Positions 1 through 8,040 of a stretch of DNA of 11,573 nucleotides are shown in pieces. The stretch's first letter is position 1; every line of letters begins with the position of its first letter. A model generated the notes under the pieces. That model was not told the DNA's origin and ran no database searches. It was given only the letters and a program-made list of their open reading frames with translations. A program made the position numbers and the translations under genes. This DNA comes from Desulfocapsaceae bacterium. GTDB lineage: Bacteria > Desulfobacterota > Desulfobulbia > Desulfobulbales > Desulfocapsaceae. The stretch covers positions 1 through 11,573 of the forward strand of contig JAOZLO010000048.1 of assembly GCA_029934775.1 (NCBI GenBank), written 5' to 3'.

Positions 1-1522
1 CACCATTCTTCGCTTTCTTCAGCAGCTCCTCCCTCTCTTTCACCTGTTCGAAGGTGATCGGTTTCACACTGTCAGGGGCTTCAGACTTACCGTACTTCCA
101 TTCCAGGAATTTTTTACCTGTAACAGGGAACTGTGCATAGAGGATCAGATCATCCATATCAACGGCAAGATCACCGATTTCCGCCTTGGCTTTTTCGAGC
201 TCCGGCTCAAGAACCTCGGCAGGACGACAACTGATTGGTTCCTCCCCGCGAGGATATCCCTTTAAAGCCTTCTTCTGTAACTCCGGGTCTATCGGGATAG
301 CAGTCTTTCCATATAGCCCGTAACAGAGATCTTTTACCTGCCCTGTAATCATCTTGTATCTTTCATCTGGAGTATCATGAAGGACGTTATTCACCGTCTG
401 AACCCCTACAATCTGACTGGTTGGTGTAACCAGTGGAATCTGCCCCAGATCTCTTCTTACTCGTGGCAGTTCTTTATACACCTCATCAATCTTATCCAGT
501 GCGTCCATATCCCTCAGCTGGTTCACCAGGTTCGAGAGCATCCCTCCAGGGGTCTGATGCAGGAGTACATTAATATCAATAATGGACACCTTTGAATCAT
601 CAAGCAGATGCTTGTATTTGGGCATTACCTCTTTTTCCAGAACATCATTAATCGCAGCCAGTTTTTTAATATCAAAACCGGTATCACGGTTTGTCCCGAG
701 GAGTGTCATGACAAGTGGTTCCACTGCCGCATGCGAGGTTCTATAAGCGTATGGAGTCATACAGGTATCAACAATATCAATTCCTGCTTCAATTGCCTTG
801 AGTTGGGTCATCGGGGACATGCCTGAAGTAAAGTGACTATGCAGATGAAGGGGAATAGTCACAGCATCTTTTAATGCCTTTACCAGTGAATAGGCATCGT
901 ATGGTGCCAGAAGGCCAGCCATGTCTTTGATACAGATTGAGTCCGCACCCATGGATTCCAGTGATTTTGCCCGGGCAACATAATAATCAAGGTTATAAAC
1001 TTCACCGGCAAGTCGCGGTTCAGTCAAAGTGTAACAAATACAACCTTGAAAATGTTTCCCGCATTTTTTAATCTCAGAAACCACTGTTTCAAAATTTCGA
1101 TAATCGTTCAAGGCATCAAATGTTCGGAAAATATCCATGCCATTTTCAGCAGCCCTGTCAACAAACGCCAGGGCCAGATCATCTGCATAATTCCTGTAAC
1201 CCACTAAATTCTGGGCACGCAGCAGCATGGAGAACGGGGTTTTTTTAATATAGCGTTTGAGTGTACGCAAACGCTCCCAGGGATCTTCATTGAGAAACCG
1301 ATGCATGGTATCAAAGGTAGCCCCTCCCCATGTTTCAATAGCCCAGAAACCAACATCATCCAACATCTCTGCGACAGGAATCATATCTTCTGTACGTCCC
1401 CGTGTGGCAAACAAGGACTGATGTCCGTCACGTAACGACAGATCCATAATTTTAACCGGATTTTCTGCCTCAGGCCGGTCTGCTGCATAATTAAGCGGGG
1501 TAATTTTAACGTGATCACTCAT
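1..1522 (-). CDS. oadA: Oxaloacetate decarboxylase alpha / pyruvate carboxylase B / transcarboxylase 5S-type carboxyltransferase subunit (partial, C-terminus off window)
   Basis: Carboxyltransferase that moves CO2 between oxaloacetate/pyruvate and biotin. I translated 507 codons from the ATG at 1522; the frame stays open to position 1, so the C-terminus is missing. The HMGL-like barrel (about residues 24-290) has LRDGHQSL with metal ligand D32, FRTFDALND at 132-140, CIKDMAG with the metal/biotin lysine K199, and LHLHSHFTSGM with metal ligands H228 and H230. The conserved PYC_OADA region follows (about 310-500; HQTPGGMLSNL, LVTPTSQIVG, YGLYGKTA). The start is set by AGGAG seven bases before ATG. 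Whether a biotinyl domain follows cannot be seen: a 5S subunit would end near here, OadA/PycB would continue for about 60-100 residues. With an mmdA-type gene and a small soluble subunit just upstream, I favour a role as the pyruvate/oxaloacetate half of a methylmalonyl-CoA:pyruvate transcarboxylase. The symbol is family level only. Confidence 0.93.
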   Translation of the reverse strand, partial: MSDHVKITPLNYAADRPEAENPVKIMDLSLRDGHQSLFATRGRTEDMIPVAEMLDDVGFWAIETWGGATFDTMHRFLNEDPWERLRTLKRYIKKTPFSMLLRAQNLVGYRNYADDLALAFVDRAAENGMDIFRTFDALNDYRNFETVVSEIKKCGKHFQGCICYTLTEPRLAGEVYNLDYYVARAKSLESMGADSICIKDMAGLLAPYDAYSLVKALKDAVTIPLHLHSHFTSGMSPMTQLKAIEAGIDIVDTCMTPYAYRTSHAAVEPLVMTLLGTNRDTGFDIKKLAAINDVLEKEVMPKYKHLLDDSKVSIIDINVLLHQTPGGMLSNLVNQLRDMDALDKIDEVYKELPRVRRDLGQIPLVTPTSQIVGVQTVNNVLHDTPDERYKMITGQVKDLCYGLYGKTAIPIDPELQKKALKGYPRGEEPISCRPAEVLEPELEKAKAEIGDLAVDMDDLILYAQFPVTGKKFLEWKYGKSEAPDSVKPITFEQVKEREELLKKAKNG

Positions 1523-1537
1523 CTCATATCTCCTCTG

Positions 1538-1575
1538 TCTGACTCCGAAAAACCGCAAAGAGGTCGGAGTTCAGA
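1538..1575 (-). promoter_or_regulatory. Intercistronic stem-loop just upstream of the oadA-type RBS
   Basis: TCTGACTCCGA (1538-1548) pairs with TCGGAG-T-TCAGA (1564-1575), an 11-bp stem with one bulged base and a 15-base loop. On the minus strand no T-tract follows, so it is not a terminator. Instead it runs straight into CAGAGGAGAT, the ribosome binding site of the oadA-type gene. The loop contains CCTCT, complementary to AGAGG at the binding site, so a loop-to-RBS pairing is possible. It may set relative expression or stabilise a processed mRNA end; function is inferred. Confidence 0.5.
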
Positions 1576-1645
1576 AATTTATTTCTATTTTATCTTATTT
1601 ATGGCAGGGTGTTAACAGTAAGATACCAGCATCCTGCAAAGGGGT

Positions 1646-1858
1646 CTAAAATCGAATGGCTCTCAGCTGCATCAACCTCCGCATATCCATCATCTCCTGG
1701 CGACCACTGTGGGCCCAGTAACTCAAACCTGTTCCTTCTGATGCCTGCTTCGCCACGTCTTGTTCATTCATCGCAACCTCTTCCTGTTCCAGATAGAGGC
1801 TGACGGCAGCCAGTGCAGCAGCTATTTTCTTTCTTTTTCCGATCATCTCAGCAATCAT
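1646..1858 (-). CDS. Small OadG/MmdD-E-like accessory protein of the carboxyltransferase complex (70 aa)
   Basis: A 70-residue protein between the two carboxyltransferase genes. The start is ATG at 1858, chosen because GGAG lies six bases upstream; an in-frame ATG at 1870 and TTG at 1879 have no such site. The N-terminus (residues 1-27, MIAEMIGKRKKIAAAL...) looks like a charged amphipathic helix and is not a membrane segment. The C-terminus (47-70) is YWAHSGRQEMMDMRRLMQLR..., with the Trp, Gly-Arg and Met/Arg pattern I associate with the tails of small subunits of biotin-dependent decarboxylases (OadG, MmdD/MmdE), which dock on the carboxyltransferase. It starts 34 bases after the mmdA-type stop codon, so it is almost certainly co-transcribed. 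I infer a structural or assembly role in the adjacent complex. The family assignment rests on a short motif and on position. Confidence 0.62.
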   Translation of the reverse strand: MIAEMIGKRKKIAAALAAVSLYLEQEEVAMNEQDVAKQASEGTGLSYWAHSGRQEMMDMRRLMQLRAIRF

Positions 1859-1892
1859 ATTTTTCTCCATGCATCTCAATGCTGTATTATAG

Positions 1893-3443
1893 CTACAACG
1901 GTATATTACCGTGCTTTTTCATCGGATTTGTATCACGTTTGTTCTGCAACAACCTGAGAGCCTTGATTATTCGCAAACGGGTATGAGATGGCTCAATGAT
2001 ATCATCGATATAGCCACGCTGGGCTGCAATATAAGGGTTTGTAACCTTATCCTGATATTCTTTCTCTTTCCCGGCAAGAAAAGCTGCAGAATCTTCCTGC
2101 TTGGCAGCTTCCCGGCCATAAAGTATGCCAACAGCACCTTTGGCTCCCATAACGGCAATTTCACCAGTCGGCCAGGAGTAGTTGATATCCCCCCGCAGAT
2201 GTTTAGGCGACATGACACAATATGCTCCACCGTATGCCTTACGCGTTATGACAGTCACTTTAGGAATAGTTGCCTCTGCATAAGCATACATAAGTTTAGC
2301 ACCGTTTCTTATTACACCGCCAAATTCCTGAACGGTTCCGGGAAGAAATCCAGGAACATCAACCAGAGTGAGCACCGGAATGTTAAAACAATCACAAAAA
2401 CGCACAAACCGTGCACCTTTCACCGATGAATCTATATCAAGAACCCCGGCAAGATATGCAGGTTGATTAGCCACTATCCCTACCGTCATACCGTTAAAAC
2501 GGGCAAATCCGACTATCAGGTTAGGTGCATAGTTTTCCTTTATCTCAAAGAAATCCCTGTTATCAATAATTTGAAGTATAACTTCCTTCATATCATAAGC
2601 TGCATTGGGACTTTCAGGAACTATATGGTTCAAATCGTCGATCAATCTATCACCGGGATCAACACATTCGATAACAGGAGGATTTTCTAAATTGTTCTGG
2701 GGAAGAAATGAGAGCAGCCTGCGTATATAGACAACAGCATCTTCCTCCGTTACAGCAGCATAATCAGAAACACCGCTCCTGCTCGAATGCATTGCTGCCC
2801 CTCCAAGCTCCTCCACGGTTACTTCCTCATGAGTGGTTGCCTTTACCACCTTTGGGCCGGTCAGGAACATGTAGGATTTATTCTGCACCATCACAACAAA
2901 ATCCGTTAAAGCGGGAGAGTAAACAGCCCCACCTGCGCAGGGACCAAATATTGCTGATATTTGGGGAACAACTCCAGATGCCATTACATTACGCTGAAAA
3001 AGCTCGGAAAATCCGGCGAGACTCTCAATTCCCTCTTGAATGCGTGCTCCGCCTGAATCGTTCAAACCAACCACCGGCGAACCATTTTTCATGGCCATAT
3101 CCATGAGTTTACATATTTTTTCTGACACTGTTTCGGAAAGAGATCCACCAAGGACCGTAAAATCCTGGGCAAATACATACACTGTTTTCCCATCCACTGT
3201 ACCGTATCCCGTTACAACACCATCCCCTGGAAACACCTGTTTTTCCATGCCAAAATCAACACATCTGTGAGTTTTGAGCATGTCGAATTCTTCAAAGGAT
3301 CCTTTATCCAGCAGAAGATCAATCCGTTCTCTTGCTGTCAAACTTCCCTTTGCATGCTGCCTGTCTATTCTCTGCTGACCACCTCCGAGCTTCGCTTTTT
3401 CCCTAAGCTCCTGCAAGTGATCCAATCGGTCGCTCATCTTCAT
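1893..3443 (-). CDS. mmdA: Methylmalonyl-CoA carboxyltransferase 12S / propionyl-CoA carboxylase beta-type subunit
   Basis: Acyl-CoA carboxyltransferase (crotonase-fold dimer, cytoplasmic) that moves the carboxyl group between biotin and propionyl-CoA/methylmalonyl-CoA. The 516-residue length is normal for MmdA, transcarboxylase 12S and PccB. The N-terminal half has [12 protein letters not shown] (35-46), [11 protein letters not shown] (94-104), and the oxyanion-hole motifs GGARIQEG (131-138) and [17 protein letters not shown] (166-182). The C-terminal half has [10 protein letters not shown] (360-369), [20 protein letters not shown] (373-392), RKAYGGAY (401-408) and the closing [10 protein letters not shown] (476-485). 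I chose the ATG at 3443 because AGGAG sits five bases upstream; the frame is open to a GTG at 3470 with no binding site. No biotin carboxylase is adjacent, and an oadA-type gene and a small subunit follow, so transcarboxylase or decarboxylase use fits better than an ATP-dependent propionyl-CoA carboxylase. The exact substrate pair is inferred. Confidence 0.93.
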   Translation of the reverse strand: MKMSDRLDHLQELREKAKLGGGQQRIDRQHAKGSLTARERIDLLLDKGSFEEFDMLKTHRCVDFGMEKQVFPGDGVVTGYGTVDGKTVYVFAQDFTVLGGSLSETVSEKICKLMDMAMKNGSPVVGLNDSGGARIQEGIESLAGFSELFQRNVMASGVVPQISAIFGPCAGGAVYSPALTDFVVMVQNKSYMFLTGPKVVKATTHEEVTVEELGGAAMHSSRSGVSDYAAVTEEDAVVYIRRLLSFLPQNNLENPPVIECVDPGDRLIDDLNHIVPESPNAAYDMKEVILQIIDNRDFFEIKENYAPNLIVGFARFNGMTVGIVANQPAYLAGVLDIDSSVKGARFVRFCDCFNIPVLTLVDVPGFLPGTVQEFGGVIRNGAKLMYAYAEATIPKVTVITRKAYGGAYCVMSPKHLRGDINYSWPTGEIAVMGAKGAVGILYGREAAKQEDSAAFLAGKEKEYQDKVTNPYIAAQRGYIDDIIEPSHTRLRIIKALRLLQNKRDTNPMKKHGNIPL

Positions 3444-3462
3444 GTTCTCTCCTTGAAACAAA

Positions 3463-3493
3463 CACCCCACAAGGGGGTATAATTACCTTGGTG
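3463..3493 (-). promoter_or_regulatory. Putative stem-loop in the leader of the mmdA-type gene
   Basis: CACC (3463-3466) and AAGG (3471-3474) can pair with CCTT (3486-3489) and GGTG (3490-3493), giving an 8-bp stem interrupted by a 4-base bulge with an 11-base loop. An alternative shorter hairpin uses ACCCC/GGGGT at 3464-3479. Both lie about ten bases upstream of the AGGAG binding site in the sucD-mmdA gap. No clear minus-strand promoter was found in this gap, so it is more likely an intercistronic RNA structure than an operator. Confidence 0.3.
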
Positions 3494-3558
3494 ATGCGGT
3501 TATCTTCTTATTTTTAATATAAATTTTCGAGTTATATCATCAGCCTTGCCGTGTTCAA

Positions 3559-4431
3559 TCACGAAAAAACTTCTTTACAGAGTCTGCCCAGAGAACCCAG
3601 ATCATCGCATACGTGAATCCCACATTCCTTCATGGCTGCAATTTTTGCCTCTGCGGTCCCCTGACCACCACTCACAATAGCGCCTGCATGGCCCATACGA
3701 CGTCCTGTAGGCGCAGTGATACCGGCGATAAACCCTACAACAGGCTTTGTCATATTCGCCTGAATCCATAAAGCTGCCTGCTCTTCCGCAGTACCACCTA
3801 TCTCACCGACCATTACCACTGCTTCAGTATCTGGATCATCGTTGAATGCTTTGAGGCAATCGGTGAAACCGGTTCCATTCACAGGATCTCCACCTATACC
3901 AATACATGTCGTCTGCCCTAAACCTACTCCTGATAATTGATGTACCACTTCATAAGTAAGCGTTCCTGAGCGAGACACTACCCCTACCGGTCCCCCCGGA
4001 GTGTGGATTGCTCCCGGCATGATACCGATTTTACACTCACCAGGAGTGATAATGCCCGGGCAGTTAGGTCCGATAAGTCGAGTATCTTTCTGCGCCAGAT
4101 AGTTCTTAACCCTGAGCATATCCATTACCGGAATCCCTTCCGTAATACAGACAGCCAGTTCAACGCCGGCATCTACCGCCTCCAAAATTGCGTCAGCTGC
4201 AAAAGGAGGTGGAACAAAAATCAGGGAAGCATCTGCACCGGTTTTCTCTTTTGCCTCCTGAACGGTATTAAACACAGGCACTCCATCCATAACCTGGCCG
4301 CCTTTGCCCGGCGTCACACCGGCGACAACCTGTGTTCCATATTCAATGCACTGCCGGGCATGGAATTGTCCTTCCTTACCGGTAATGCCCTGAACCAGAA
4401 CACGAGTCCGGGAGTTAACTAATATGCTCAT
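3559..4431 (-). CDS. sucD: Succinyl-CoA synthetase alpha subunit
   Basis: Alpha subunit of succinyl-CoA ligase, which interconverts succinyl-CoA + NDP + phosphate and succinate + CoA + NTP. It is 290 residues, the usual length. The Rossmann CoA-binding domain shows GITGKEG (15-21), TPGKGG (40-45) and ITEGIP (96-101). GPNCPGI (121-127) and SRSGTLTYE (153-161) mark the ligase domain. The phosphorylated active-site histidine lies in [10 protein letters not shown] at H248. The ATG at 4431 has AAGGA six bases upstream. It lies 91 bases after sucC and 115 bases before the mmdA-type gene in one direction. In this setting it handles the succinyl-CoA produced or consumed by the methylmalonyl-CoA branch and gives substrate-level phosphorylation in the oxidative direction. 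Nothing is missing from the sequence. Confidence 0.97.
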   Translation of the reverse strand: MSILVNSRTRVLVQGITGKEGQFHARQCIEYGTQVVAGVTPGKGGQVMDGVPVFNTVQEAKEKTGADASLIFVPPPFAADAILEAVDAGVELAVCITEGIPVMDMLRVKNYLAQKDTRLIGPNCPGIITPGECKIGIMPGAIHTPGGPVGVVSRSGTLTYEVVHQLSGVGLGQTTCIGIGGDPVNGTGFTDCLKAFNDDPDTEAVVMVGEIGGTAEEQAALWIQANMTKPVVGFIAGITAPTGRRMGHAGAIVSGGQGTAEAKIAAMKECGIHVCDDLGSLGRLCKEVFS

Positions 4432-4522
4432 TTTTTTCCTTTAAAATTAAGTTTCCCCAGGAGGGCTTTCCGAGAACAGCATCTTTGTTAAAAAAAATGT
4501 ATCCTCAGGTGATTTCCCGGGT

Positions 4523-5680
4523 TTAAGCTACTATTTCAGCTACTTTCCTGGCGGCATCTGCAAGATCATCTGCATTAATCAGTTCCAGACCGGACTCAGC
4601 TAAAATTCTCCTGCCTTCATCGACATTTGTACCTTCCATTCGAACGACCACCGGCACTGACAACTTCACCTTTTGAGCCGCTTGAACAACACCCTGGGCC
4701 AGTACATCACATCGGAGAATACCTCCAAAAATATTTATGAGAATACCTTTAACCTTGGGATCACTCAGGATGAGACGAAAACCATTTTCGACTTTTTCTG
4801 CATCTGCACCACCACCTACATCAAGAAAATTTGCCGGTTCAGCACCAGCCTGTTTAATAATATCCATTGTGGCCATGGCCAGCCCGGCTCCATTAACCAT
4901 ATTTCCGACATTACCATCCAGATTTATATAGTTCAGATCATATTCGGCAGCTTCAGCTTCGGTTGGATCGTCTTCATTTGAATCATGCATTTCTACAACA
5001 TCAGGATGCCTGTAGAGGGCGTTGGAATCGATATCCATCTTCGCATCAAGGGCAACAATCCTATTTTCATCAGTAACAATAAGAGGATTGATCTCCACCA
5101 TGGAACAGTCATAATCAATGAAGAGATTGTACAGATTCTTGAGAATTGTCGAAAATTCCTTCATCAATGATTTTTCCAGCTCAAGACCGAACATCACCTG
5201 CCGCAGATGATAGCCCTGAATCCCGGTTACGGGATTAACTGCAACTTTTATAATCCTCTCAGGTGAATTTGCAGCAACTTCTTCTATATCCATACCTCCG
5301 TCCTGGCTGGCCACTATGGCAATACAGGCAGTTTCACGATCGGGGATTATTGAAAGATACAGCTCTTTTTCAATCCCAACCCCCTTCTCTACAAGAACTT
5401 TTTTAACAACTCGTCCTTCAGGACCAGTCTGTTTAGTAACCAGAGTCATTCCCAAAATAGTAGTCGCAGCCTCAAATACCGCCGCATCTGTTCTGGCCAG
5501 TTTTACACCACCGCCCTTCCCTCGCCCACCTGCATGAATCTGTGCCTTAACTGCTACAGGTAAACCAAGCTGTTCTGCTATCTTTTCCACTCCTTCTACT
5601 GAGTCACTGACTCCTCCTTCAGGAATCGGCACCTCATATTTACGAAACAGTTCTTTCGCCTGGTATTCGTGAATCTTCAT
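4523..5680 (-). CDS. sucC: Succinyl-CoA synthetase beta subunit
   Basis: Nucleotide-binding beta subunit that pairs with SucD. It is 385 residues, close to the usual 386-388. The ATP-grasp domain opens with MKIHEYQAKELF and has VKAQIHAGGRGKGGG (44-58), EINPL (196-200) and DAKMD (212-216), the last two carrying metal ligands. The C-terminal ligase domain has GNVGNMVNGAGLAM (256-269), FLDVGGGA (285-292), NIFGGI (316-321) and VVRMEGTN (345-352), which form the phosphate and CoA contacts. The ATG at 5680 is preceded by AGGAA, part of a small hairpin. It appears to be the first gene of the block, because a strong terminator lies 60 bases upstream. I could not find a convincing sigma-70 promoter between that terminator and the start. 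Confidence 0.97.
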   Translation of the reverse strand: MKIHEYQAKELFRKYEVPIPEGGVSDSVEGVEKIAEQLGLPVAVKAQIHAGGRGKGGGVKLARTDAAVFEAATTILGMTLVTKQTGPEGRVVKKVLVEKGVGIEKELYLSIIPDRETACIAIVASQDGGMDIEEVAANSPERIIKVAVNPVTGIQGYHLRQVMFGLELEKSLMKEFSTILKNLYNLFIDYDCSMVEINPLIVTDENRIVALDAKMDIDSNALYRHPDVVEMHDSNEDDPTEAEAAEYDLNYINLDGNVGNMVNGAGLAMATMDIIKQAGAEPANFLDVGGGADAEKVENGFRLILSDPKVKGILINIFGGILRCDVLAQGVVQAAQKVKLSVPVVVRMEGTNVDEGRRILAESGLELINADDLADAARKVAEIVA

Positions 5681-5682
5681 AA

Positions 5683-5697
5683 ACAGTTCCTATAACT
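5683..5697 (-). promoter_or_regulatory. Mini-hairpin presenting the sucC ribosome binding site
   Basis: On the minus strand CAGTT-ATAGG-AACTG forms a 5-bp hairpin whose loop holds the AGG of the sucC binding site, ending three bases before the ATG at 5680. It is short and could arise by chance, but it places the only binding site of the first gene of the block inside a loop. Confidence 0.25.
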
Positions 5698-5742
5698 GAA
5701 ACCGGCAATCAAACAACCGATTCCTCTTTGAATTAAATAAAA

Positions 5743-5764
5743 TGCAGCCTCCAGGGAGGCTGCA
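5743..5764 (-). terminator. Rho-independent terminator after the prpE/acs-type gene
   Basis: Perfect inverted repeat TGCAGCCTCC / GGAGGCTGCA (realistically a 9-bp stem with a CAGG-type tetraloop). On the minus strand it is followed by TTTTATTT, and it lies about 60 bases past the synthetase stop codon. This is the strongest terminator in the window and separates the synthetase transcript from the sucC block. On the plus strand it is followed by CAAAAAA rather than T residues, so it acts on the minus strand. Confidence 0.88.
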
Positions 5765-5824
5765 CAAAAAACACAATCACCACGTATTCACAAAGTAATA
5801 AACGTTTGATTTATTTCAACACCA

Positions 5825-7720
5825 TCACTTAGTTACATATCCCATATCCCTTAGAGTATCTGTAATTTCACTAATAATTAAAGGATCATCAATGGTTGAC
5901 GGCACATTATACTCTTTATTATTAGAGATAGAACGCATGGTACCCCGCAGTATCTTCCCGGATCTTGTCTTGGGTAATCTCAACACCTGAGAAGCCTCTT
6001 TAAAACAGGCGATAGGACCAATGGACTCTCGAACCATTTTCACCAGTTCAGCTGTAATTTCATCAGAATCACGGGTAACTCCAGCTTTTACGACAAAGAG
6101 ACCTACCGGAAGCTGCCCTTTCAACTTATCATCCGTTCCAAAAACAGCACATTCAGCAATATCGGGATGATTTGAAATAATTTCTTCCATGGCTCCAGTC
6201 GAGAGTCGATGCCCGGCAATATTAATGACATCATCCATACGACCCATCACGTACACATAACCATCCTCATCAATATAGCCACCATCGCTGGTCTCATAAT
6301 AGCCAGGAAATGTAGTCATATATGATTTGATAAACCTCTCATCATTCCGCCAGAGAGTAGTCAGGTTTCCCGGTGGCAAAGGCAATTTCACAACAATATT
6401 CCCCTCTGTTCCTGCTGGGACCTCGTTTCCATCATCATCCAGAACATGAACATCATACCCCGGCATCGGCTTTGTCGGCGAACCTTCTTTAACCGGTAAC
6501 TCTTCTATACCACGACAATTTCCAACAATTGCCCAACCAGTTTCAGTCTGCCACCAATGATCGATCACTGGAACTCCGATAAGATTTTCTGCCCAGTGCA
6601 GGGTATCCGGATCAGTTCTCTCTCCTGCGAGATAGAGACATTCAAAACAGGAGGTATCATATTTCTCAAAAAATACGCCTTTCGGATCTTCTTTCTTGAT
6701 TGCCCTGAATGCTGTCGGAGCGGTAAAAAGTGCCTTTACCTTATGTTCCGAGATCACACGCCAAAACGCACCTGCATCAGGAGTTCCTATCGGTTTTCCC
6801 TCATAGAAAACCGTAGTTGAACCCTGCAGCAGGGGGCCATAAACAATATACGAATGACCGACAACCCAGCCCACATCAGACGCAGACCACCACACCTCAC
6901 CTGGATTGATATCATAGAGGTTTTTCATAGTCCAGTATAGGGCAACAGCATGGCCTCCATTATCTCTGATAACACCCTTTGGCATTCCTGTGGTTCCAGA
7001 AGTATAAAGAATATACAACGGATCAGTGGCATCCACTTCAACACAATCAGCAGGTTCACTCTTACCGACAAGTTCGTCCCAGTCGAGATCGCGTCCCTCT
7101 ATCATTTCAGCCTTAATAATATTACGCTGAAAAAGAATAACTTTATTCACATTATGCGTTGACAGTTCAAGAGCATTGTCAACCAGTGGTTTATATGCCA
7201 GAGTTTTTTTCCCCTCGATGGCACCGGAAGCGGTAATTATCAGTTTTGGCTGAGCGTGATCAATTCTAATAGCCAACTCATTGGGGGCAAATCCGCCAAA
7301 GACCACCGAATGCACTGCACCAAGCCTCGCACACGCAAGCATGGCAACTGCAGCCTCAGGAATCATTGGCATATAAATTATAACAGTATCACCTTTTTCA
7401 ACACCCTGACTTTTCAAAGCACCGGCAAAAATGGACACTTTATCAAGAAGTTCCCTGTAGGTGATTTTGGTAATGGATTTTGTCACAGGACTGTCATAAA
7501 TAATTGCAACTCGATCACCACAGCCATTTTCAACGTGTCGATCAACAGCATTATAGCATGTATTCATCTTCCCCCCGACAAACCACTTATAAAAGGGAGC
7601 ATTGGTTGAATCGAGAACTTTATCGTATTCTTTGTACCAGCTTATACCTTTTGCAGCTTCTGCCCAAAATTCTTCAGGATTGTTGATACTACCTTGAAAT
7701 ACAACATCAAAACTAGTCAT
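5825..7720 (-). CDS. prpE: Propionyl-CoA synthetase (PrpE/ACSS3-type, AMP-forming acetyl/propionyl-CoA synthetase)
   Basis: AMP-forming acyl-CoA synthetase that activates propionate (and possibly acetate) with ATP and CoA. The 631 residues match PrpE (about 628) rather than the roughly 650 of classic Acs. It carries PrpE/ACSS3 traits: NAPFYKWFVGGKMNTCYNA (40-58), LYLAGERTD (362-370) and DHWWQTETG (387-395). The adenylate-forming motifs are complete: YTSGTTGMPKGV (239-250), the WWQTETG nucleotide motif, ETSDG (476-480) with its conserved Asp, the hinge region GRMDDVINIAGHRLS (493-507), and PKTRSGK (583-589) with catalytic K589, the lysine acetylated in Acs and PrpE. The ATG at 7720 has AAAGGA six bases upstream. 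It is read alone from a promoter at 7771-7799 to the terminator at 5743-5764, divergently from a CoA-transferase/GNAT fusion. Acetate versus propionate preference is not provable here. Confidence 0.9.
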   Translation of the reverse strand: MTSFDVVFQGSINNPEEFWAEAAKGISWYKEYDKVLDSTNAPFYKWFVGGKMNTCYNAVDRHVENGCGDRVAIIYDSPVTKSITKITYRELLDKVSIFAGALKSQGVEKGDTVIIYMPMIPEAAVAMLACARLGAVHSVVFGGFAPNELAIRIDHAQPKLIITASGAIEGKKTLAYKPLVDNALELSTHNVNKVILFQRNIIKAEMIEGRDLDWDELVGKSEPADCVEVDATDPLYILYTSGTTGMPKGVIRDNGGHAVALYWTMKNLYDINPGEVWWSASDVGWVVGHSYIVYGPLLQGSTTVFYEGKPIGTPDAGAFWRVISEHKVKALFTAPTAFRAIKKEDPKGVFFEKYDTSCFECLYLAGERTDPDTLHWAENLIGVPVIDHWWQTETGWAIVGNCRGIEELPVKEGSPTKPMPGYDVHVLDDDGNEVPAGTEGNIVVKLPLPPGNLTTLWRNDERFIKSYMTTFPGYYETSDGGYIDEDGYVYVMGRMDDVINIAGHRLSTGAMEEIISNHPDIAECAVFGTDDKLKGQLPVGLFVVKAGVTRDSDEITAELVKMVRESIGPIACFKEASQVLRLPKTRSGKILRGTMRSISNNKEYNVPSTIDDPLIISEITDTLRDMGYVTK

Positions 7721-7770
7721 AATAGATCCTTTGGGTTGAATTTAAGTTGACATACACATCTCTACCACCC

Positions 7771-7799
7771 TGTATACCCCATAGAAACATATTCTTCAA
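7771..7799 (-). promoter_or_regulatory. Sigma-70-type promoter for prpE
   Basis: On the minus strand TTGAAG (7799-7794) is followed after exactly 17 bases by TATACA (7776-7771). Each hexamer matches 4 of 6 consensus positions. Transcription would start near 7764, leaving a leader of about 43 bases before the ATG at 7720. An AACATTGTT element lies just upstream of the -35, a position typical for an activator. Confidence 0.55.
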
Positions 7800-7809
7800 G
7801 GGATTATAT

Positions 7810-7825
7810 TAACATTGTTACTCAT
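7810..7825. repeat. Repeat copy 1: TAACATTGTTACTCAT
   Basis: First of three copies of ACATTGTTnnnCAT. Its first 11 bases, TAACA-T-TGTTA, are a perfect inverted repeat around a central T. It is centred about 50 bases upstream of the predicted prpE transcription start. Confidence 0.5.
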
Positions 7826-7938
7826 GACTCTTCATGTTACATAAAGGAAATATTTTTTATACAGTAATATAAGAATATTAACTGTGTTTAAGGATATATG
7901 AAACGCACAACACTTTTCCTTAATTACCCCATAAAAGG

Positions 7939-7952
7939 ACATTGTTTTGCAT
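7939..7952. repeat. Repeat copy 2: ACATTGTTTTGCAT
   Basis: Second copy of ACATTGTTnnnCAT, in the same orientation. The palindromic core is reduced to ACATTGT. It lies mid-region, between the two predicted promoters. Confidence 0.4.
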
Positions 7953-7992
7953 GTATAAAACATTACATATATCTGTTTTTATAACATATATA

Positions 7993-8022
7993 TTGACATA
8001 ACCTTCCTATTAAATTTCATAT
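7993..8022 (+). promoter_or_regulatory. Candidate promoter for the CoA-transferase/GNAT gene
   Basis: A perfect TTGACA (7993-7998) is followed by weak -10 candidates: TTTCAT after 16 bases (8015-8020) or TCATAT after 18 bases (8017-8022). Use of this promoter would give a leader of about 300 bases. Repeat copy 3 overlaps the expected start point. A second TTGACA at 8279-8284 has no good -10 element. Confidence 0.35.
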
Positions 8023-8025
8023 CAG

Positions 8026-8040
8026 AACATTGTTACCCAT
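8026..8040. repeat. Repeat copy 3: AACATTGTTACCCAT
   Basis: Third copy; it matches copy 1 over 15 bases with a single difference (AACATTGTTAC-C/T-CAT). AACA-T-TGTT is again an exact inverted repeat. It sits at the likely transcription start of the plus-strand candidate promoter, a position expected of a repressor site. Confidence 0.5.

Noticed and set aside
1911..2429. 172-codon plus-strand frame antisense to the mmdA-type gene
   Set aside because: A shadow of a highly conserved coding sequence on the other strand; no binding site or recognisable domain.
4432..4522. Terminator or promoter between sucC and sucD
   Set aside because: Only a CCCGGG palindrome and a T run without an adjacent stem are present. 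The genes appear co-transcribed.
5681..5742. Sigma-70 promoter for sucC (TTGTTT-N16-TATAGG)
   Set aside because: Its -10 would overlap the ribosome binding site and place the transcription start at the ATG, so it is not credible.
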